Source: Chloroflexales bacterium
GTDB lineage: Bacteria; Chloroflexota; Chloroflexia; Chloroflexales; Chloroflexaceae
NCBI GenBank assembly: GCA_013336035.1
Contig: JAAXUL010000237.1
Span: forward strand, 1-9,697
Direction of reading: 5' to 3'
DNA: 9,697 nt
Shown: positions 7,235 through 9,697 of the stretch, one piece after another
Position numbering within the stretch: position 1 is the stretch's first letter
Layout of the letters: every line of letters begins with the position of its first letter
Notes under the pieces: model-generated
What the model saw: only the letters and a program-made list of their open reading frames with translations
The model's database searches: none
Told to the model about the DNA's origin: nothing
Program-made: the position numbers and the translations under genes

Positions 7235-8487
7235 CACTTGCCCCCTATGGTGAGCGACCCTTTGGGCGCCGGGACGGGCTGATGGAGCGTGGCGTCCAGG
7301 CTGTTGCCGGCGAGCAGGACCTCGTACATGGCATCGATGCGCGCGCCGATGGTCATCCACGAGTAGCGCTGCTCGGCGCGGGCGCGCGACCGTCGGCTGA
7401 GCTCAGCGCGGCGGGGCGCGTCGCGCAGCAGGTCGGCGATCCGGTCGGCCAGGGCCTCGCCGTCGCCAAGCGGGGCATAGGTGCCCACATCTTCGAGCGT
7501 GGCGAGGTTGCCGGGCAGGTCGAAGGCCACGGTGGGTAGCCCGCAGGCCAGGTAGTTGAGCAGCTTCCCGTTGCCCTCCATGGGCGTAAGCTTGGCCGAG
7601 ACGGCCACATCGCCGAGGGAGAGGTAGCGCGCGGCCTGGGTGTAGTCGATCCGCCCGGGGATGGTGACGCGGTCAGCGATCCCGAGGGCGCGGGCGCGCT
7701 CGCGGTAGCGCCCCTCGTTAGGGTAGCCCATCACTAGGAAGTGGGCGTCGGGGCAGGCGGCCAGCACCCGGGGCACCGCGTCGAGGAGCAGGTCGACGCC
7801 CTGGTAGGCGCTCAGCAGGCCGAGGTACACCACCAGCCTGCGGTCGCGCGGCACGCCGAGGCCAGCGTAGAGATCGTCCAGCTCGTGCTTCGGGTACGGC
7901 CGGAACCGCTGCAGGTCGACGCCGTAGTCTACGGGGAAGACCTTGGCCGGGTCGAAGTCGAACATCTGCTGGAGCGTGTCGCCGATATAGGTCCACATCA
8001 GCATTGCGTCGACCCGGTCGATGATCTGGCGCTCGACGAGGCCGGCGAAGCGGTAAAGCGCGCCGCCCTCTTTGATGAAGCGATGGTTGACCATCTCGCC
8101 CGCGAAGCTGCCCTGGAGGTCGAGCACGAGGGGCACCCGCAGGGCGCGGGCGATCGGCAGCGCGACCCCGGCGCCCTCGTGCATATGGGCGTGGATGATA
8201 TGGGGGCGGTAGCGGCGGGCCACCTGCAGCGTGCGCGCCATCAGCAGCACGTCGAGGTAGAGCTTCTGCCACGAGGGGCCGGCCGAGCGCTTGCGGTACC
8301 AGGGGATGGGCGGGATGCGGTAGGTCGGGATGTCGCCGATATTGTTGCCAAGGTGGTAGGTGACGATGGCGACATCATTCCCGTTCAGCTGCTGTGATCG
8401 CGCCACCTCATAGATCTGGACGTGGCAGCCTCGGTCGGAGAAGTAGGGTGTGGGGGCCACCATGAGCACGCGCTTTTTTGCAGCCAT
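7234..8487 (-). CDS. GT4 family glycosyltransferase
   Basis: A 417-residue GT-B fold enzyme from ATG 8487-8485, with GGAG (8496-8493) 5 nt upstream. The open frame continues back to 9033, but only by reading antiparallel shadow sequence inside the GT2 gene. The N-terminal half begins KRVLMVAPTPYFSDRG (5-20), then VTYHLG (42-47), AGPSWQKLYLD (69-79) and IIHAHMHEGAGVA (97-109). The C-terminal nucleotide-sugar half has VVYLGLLSAYQGVDLLLDA (219-237), IPGRIDY (276-282) and MEGNGKLLNYLACGLPTVAF (303-322). The first glutamate of the family's E-x7-E motif is E304, but the position of the second is Asn311. Family members transfer a sugar from a nucleotide or phospho-sugar donor in the cytoplasm. It lies 20 nt after GT2 and overlaps the next gene by one base. 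Donor and acceptor are unknown. Confidence 0.9.
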   Translation of the reverse strand: MAAKKRVLMVAPTPYFSDRGCHVQIYEVARSQQLNGNDVAIVTYHLGNNIGDIPTYRIPPIPWYRKRSAGPSWQKLYLDVLLMARTLQVARRYRPHIIHAHMHEGAGVALPIARALRVPLVLDLQGSFAGEMVNHRFIKEGGALYRFAGLVERQIIDRVDAMLMWTYIGDTLQQMFDFDPAKVFPVDYGVDLQRFRPYPKHELDDLYAGLGVPRDRRLVVYLGLLSAYQGVDLLLDAVPRVLAACPDAHFLVMGYPNEGRYRERARALGIADRVTIPGRIDYTQAARYLSLGDVAVSAKLTPMEGNGKLLNYLACGLPTVAFDLPGNLATLEDVGTYAPLGDGEALADRIADLLRDAPRRAELSRRSRARAEQRYSWMTIGARIDAMYEVLLAGNSLDATLHQPVPAPKGSLTIGGK

Positions 8488-8507
8488 AACCGCTCCATTC
8501 TGAGGCC

Positions 8508-9518
8508 TCACCCGGTGCCGGGGTTCAGCTCCTCGCGGACGACATAGATCGGCCGGTCGCGGCCTTCGTAGTAGACGCGGGTGATCAGCTCGCCAAGCAG
8601 GCCCATGCCCAGGAACTGCACGCCGATCAGGACCATCAGCACCGCCGCCAGCAGCAAGGGCCGGTCGCCGATGTTCTGCAGCATAACCAGACGTACGTAG
8701 GCCAGGTAGAGCAGCAGGAGGCCGCCGACGAACGAGCTGATCAGGCCGATCGCGCCGAAGACCTGCATCGGGCGGGTCGAGTACGAGAGCAGGAAGCGCA
8801 CGGTGATCAGGTCGAGCAGCACGCGGGTGGTGCGGCTGATGCCATACTTCGACTTGCCGTACTTGCGGGCCTCGTGGTTGACGGGCATCTCGGCGACGGC
8901 GACGCCCTGCCACGAGGCGATGGCCGGGATGAAGCGGTGCAGCTCGCCGTAGAGGTCGATGTTCTTCACCACCTCGGCCCGGTAGACCTTGAGCGAGCAG
9001 CCATAGTCGTGGAGGTGGACACCGGTGGCCCATGAGATCATCCGGTTGGCGATGATCGAGGGCAGGCGCCGGTTGATGAAGGCATCCTGGCGGCGGGCGC
9101 GCCAGCCGCTCACCACGTCGAAGCCCTGCTCGGCCTTCGTGAGCATCGCGGGGATGTCATTGGGGTCGTTCTGCAGGTCGGCGTCGATCGTCACCACCCA
9201 CTCGCCGCGGGCCCGGTCGAAGCCGGCGGCGAAGCCGGCCGTCTGGCCGAAGTTGCGCCGGAAGCGCACCACGCGCAGCCGCCCGTCGCTGACAGCCAGA
9301 TCGTGCAGCAGGGCGAAGCTGCGGTCGCGCGATCCGTCGTCGACGCAGATGATCTCGTACGGCCTACCCATCGGGTCAAGGGCGGCTGTGAGGCGCTCGT
9401 ACAGGTAGGGGATGCTCTCCTCTTCGTTGTAGATCGGCACGACGATAGAGAGATAGGGGGCCGGGGGCGCCTTGCTGGCCGCAGGGGGCTCGACCGCGGC
9501 AAGAGAATATGTGGTCAT
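8508..9518 (-). CDS. GT2 polyprenyl-phosphate glycosyltransferase (DPM1/GtrB/ArnC-like)
   Basis: A 336-residue protein from ATG 9518-9516, with GGAG (9528-9525) 6 nt upstream; the longer frame to 9629 crosses the presumed promoter and is rejected. The GT-A domain has LSIVVPIYNEEESI (23-36), CVDDGSRD (58-65), FRRNFGQTAGFAAG (86-99), the metal-binding DAD with QNDP (112-119), SGWRARRQD (137-145), DYGCSLKVYR (171-180), ELHRFIPA (192-199) and RKYGKSKYGISR (218-229). Two C-terminal membrane helices (about 250-274 and 287-312) are typical of polyprenyl-phosphate glycosyltransferases such as GtrB and ArnC. These transfer a sugar from a nucleotide donor to polyprenyl phosphate at the cytoplasmic face, making the donor used by GT-C enzymes. 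It is first in the five-gene block. The sugar cannot be read from sequence. Confidence 0.92.
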   Translation of the reverse strand: MTTYSLAAVEPPAASKAPPAPYLSIVVPIYNEEESIPYLYERLTAALDPMGRPYEIICVDDGSRDRSFALLHDLAVSDGRLRVVRFRRNFGQTAGFAAGFDRARGEWVVTIDADLQNDPNDIPAMLTKAEQGFDVVSGWRARRQDAFINRRLPSIIANRMISWATGVHLHDYGCSLKVYRAEVVKNIDLYGELHRFIPAIASWQGVAVAEMPVNHEARKYGKSKYGISRTTRVLLDLITVRFLLSYSTRPMQVFGAIGLISSFVGGLLLLYLAYVRLVMLQNIGDRPLLLAAVLMVLIGVQFLGMGLLGELITRVYYEGRDRPIYVVREELNPGTG

Positions 9519-9581
9519 TGCTGGCTCCGGGACACGATACGCGTTTGGCTCATGCCGCCTATTGTACTTGAAGGAGCCGCT

Positions 9582-9668
9582 ATGGCCGGCAGCGTTCCGA
9601 TCCGTCACAGCGCGTGTATTGTAGCGCACCGCCTATACCAGCGGGAGGTACCACCGCTGGTAAGATAG
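9582..9668 (+). CDS. Possible 28-residue small ORF, divergent from GT2 (doubtful)
   Basis: ATG at 9582 has AAGGAG (9571-9576) 5 nt upstream and runs to TAG at 9666-9668. It encodes 28 residues beginning MAGSVPIRHSACIV, not recognised and without an obvious membrane helix. Its last codons span the 9-bp inverted repeat. The strong ribosome site is the only argument for it. No clear plus-strand promoter is visible, and the frame overlaps sequence that probably carries the GT2 promoter. Confidence 0.2.
   Translation: MAGSVPIRHSACIVAHRLYQREVPPLVR
9636..9662. repeat. Perfect 9-bp inverted repeat with 9-base spacer
   Basis: TACCAGCGG (9636-9644) and CCGCTGGTA (9654-9662) are exact inverse complements around GAGGTACCA, which contains the GGTACC palindrome. 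It lies about 118-144 bases before the GT2 start. It could be a dimeric regulator site, an RNA hairpin in the leader, or the terminator of a gene outside the window. No T-run follows on either strand, so a terminator is less likely. Confidence 0.5.
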
Positions 9669-9697
9669 TCCTCTTTGTGGGGGGCAGTGTGGGGGAT

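Larger units (their letters stand above)
9519..9697 (-). promoter_or_regulatory. Presumed promoter/leader region of the five-gene block
   Basis: The 179 bases upstream of GT2 hold no recognisable gene on the minus strand. TACAAT, a fair -10 box, occurs twice on that strand (9623-9618 and 9566-9561). The nearer copy would give a transcript starting roughly 35-40 bases before the ATG. Neither has a clear -35. The inverted repeat at 9636-9662 lies where the -35 of the farther box would be, which would suit an operator. The far end (about 9677-9697) is G-rich on the plus strand with no clear signal. Promoter calls are weak. Confidence 0.35.

Noticed and set aside
7235..7360. Extension of the flippase-like frame to 7360
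   Set aside because: The added residues are His/Arg-rich shadow of the GT4 gene; AGGGGG and the TGATG overlap fix the start at 7234.
8488..9033. Extension of the GT4 reading frame upstream of 8487 (182 more codons)
   Set aside because: It runs antiphase through the GT2 gene, the residues are low-complexity Arg/Pro-rich, and a good ribosome site with the conserved N-terminus begins at 8487.
9632..9670. T-box riboswitch-like GGTGGTACC on the minus strand upstream of GT2
   Set aside because: Only the core word matches; no specifier stem, no antiterminator/terminator pair with a T-run, and the downstream gene is not an amino-acid or tRNA-synthetase gene.
1..9697. tRNA, rRNA, CRISPR array, transposase or phage genes
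   Set aside because: No cloverleaf, rRNA core sequence, spaced direct repeats, transposase motif or terminal inverted repeat pair was seen anywhere in the window.

Overview
The window is GC-rich (third codon positions are almost all G or C). Its genes are nearly all membrane glycosyltransferases and partners for lipid-linked sugar chemistry. The density of GT39-type enzymes, a DUF2079 membrane protein and the codon use suggest a GC-rich Chloroflexota-like bacterium (Chloroflexus/Roseiflexus relatives). That is an impression from family content; no rRNA or marker gene is present to prove it.

Layout, left to right. A GT39-type glycosyltransferase on the minus strand starts at 1552 and runs off the left edge without a stop. 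A 177-base divergent intergenic region (1553-1729) separates it from a second GT39-type enzyme on the plus strand (1730-3298). That gene converges on a five-gene minus-strand block, with a short hairpin at 3309-3328 between the two. In transcription order the block is: GT2 polyprenyl-phosphate glycosyltransferase (9518-8508), GT4 glycosyltransferase (8487-7234), an LPG_synthase_TM/flippase-like membrane protein (7234-6212), a zinc-motif class I methyltransferase (6243-5332) and a large DUF2079 membrane protein (5327-3327). Junctions are 20 nt, a 1-nt TGATG overlap, a 32-nt overlap and 4 nt, so they are very probably co-transcribed and partly translationally coupled. The last 179 bases hold the presumed promoter/leader, including a 9-bp inverted repeat and a 28-codon ORF on the other strand.

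How the genes may work together (inference): the GT2 enzyme would load a sugar onto polyprenyl phosphate at the cytoplasmic face. The LPG_synthase_TM protein may help move it across the membrane. The GT39/DUF2079 GT-C-type proteins would use it on the outside. The GT4 enzyme and the methyltransferase would build or cap the glycan in the cytoplasm. No acceptor protein, polymerase or ligase is visible, so the product (glycoprotein, glycolipid or exopolysaccharide) is unknown.

Several genes needed start correction, because the longest open frames run back into upstream genes. The clearest case is the methyltransferase, whose GTG start at 6243 has a perfect AAGGAG site. That site lies inside a motif that looks like a widespread dispersed repeat and also encodes the tail of the preceding protein.
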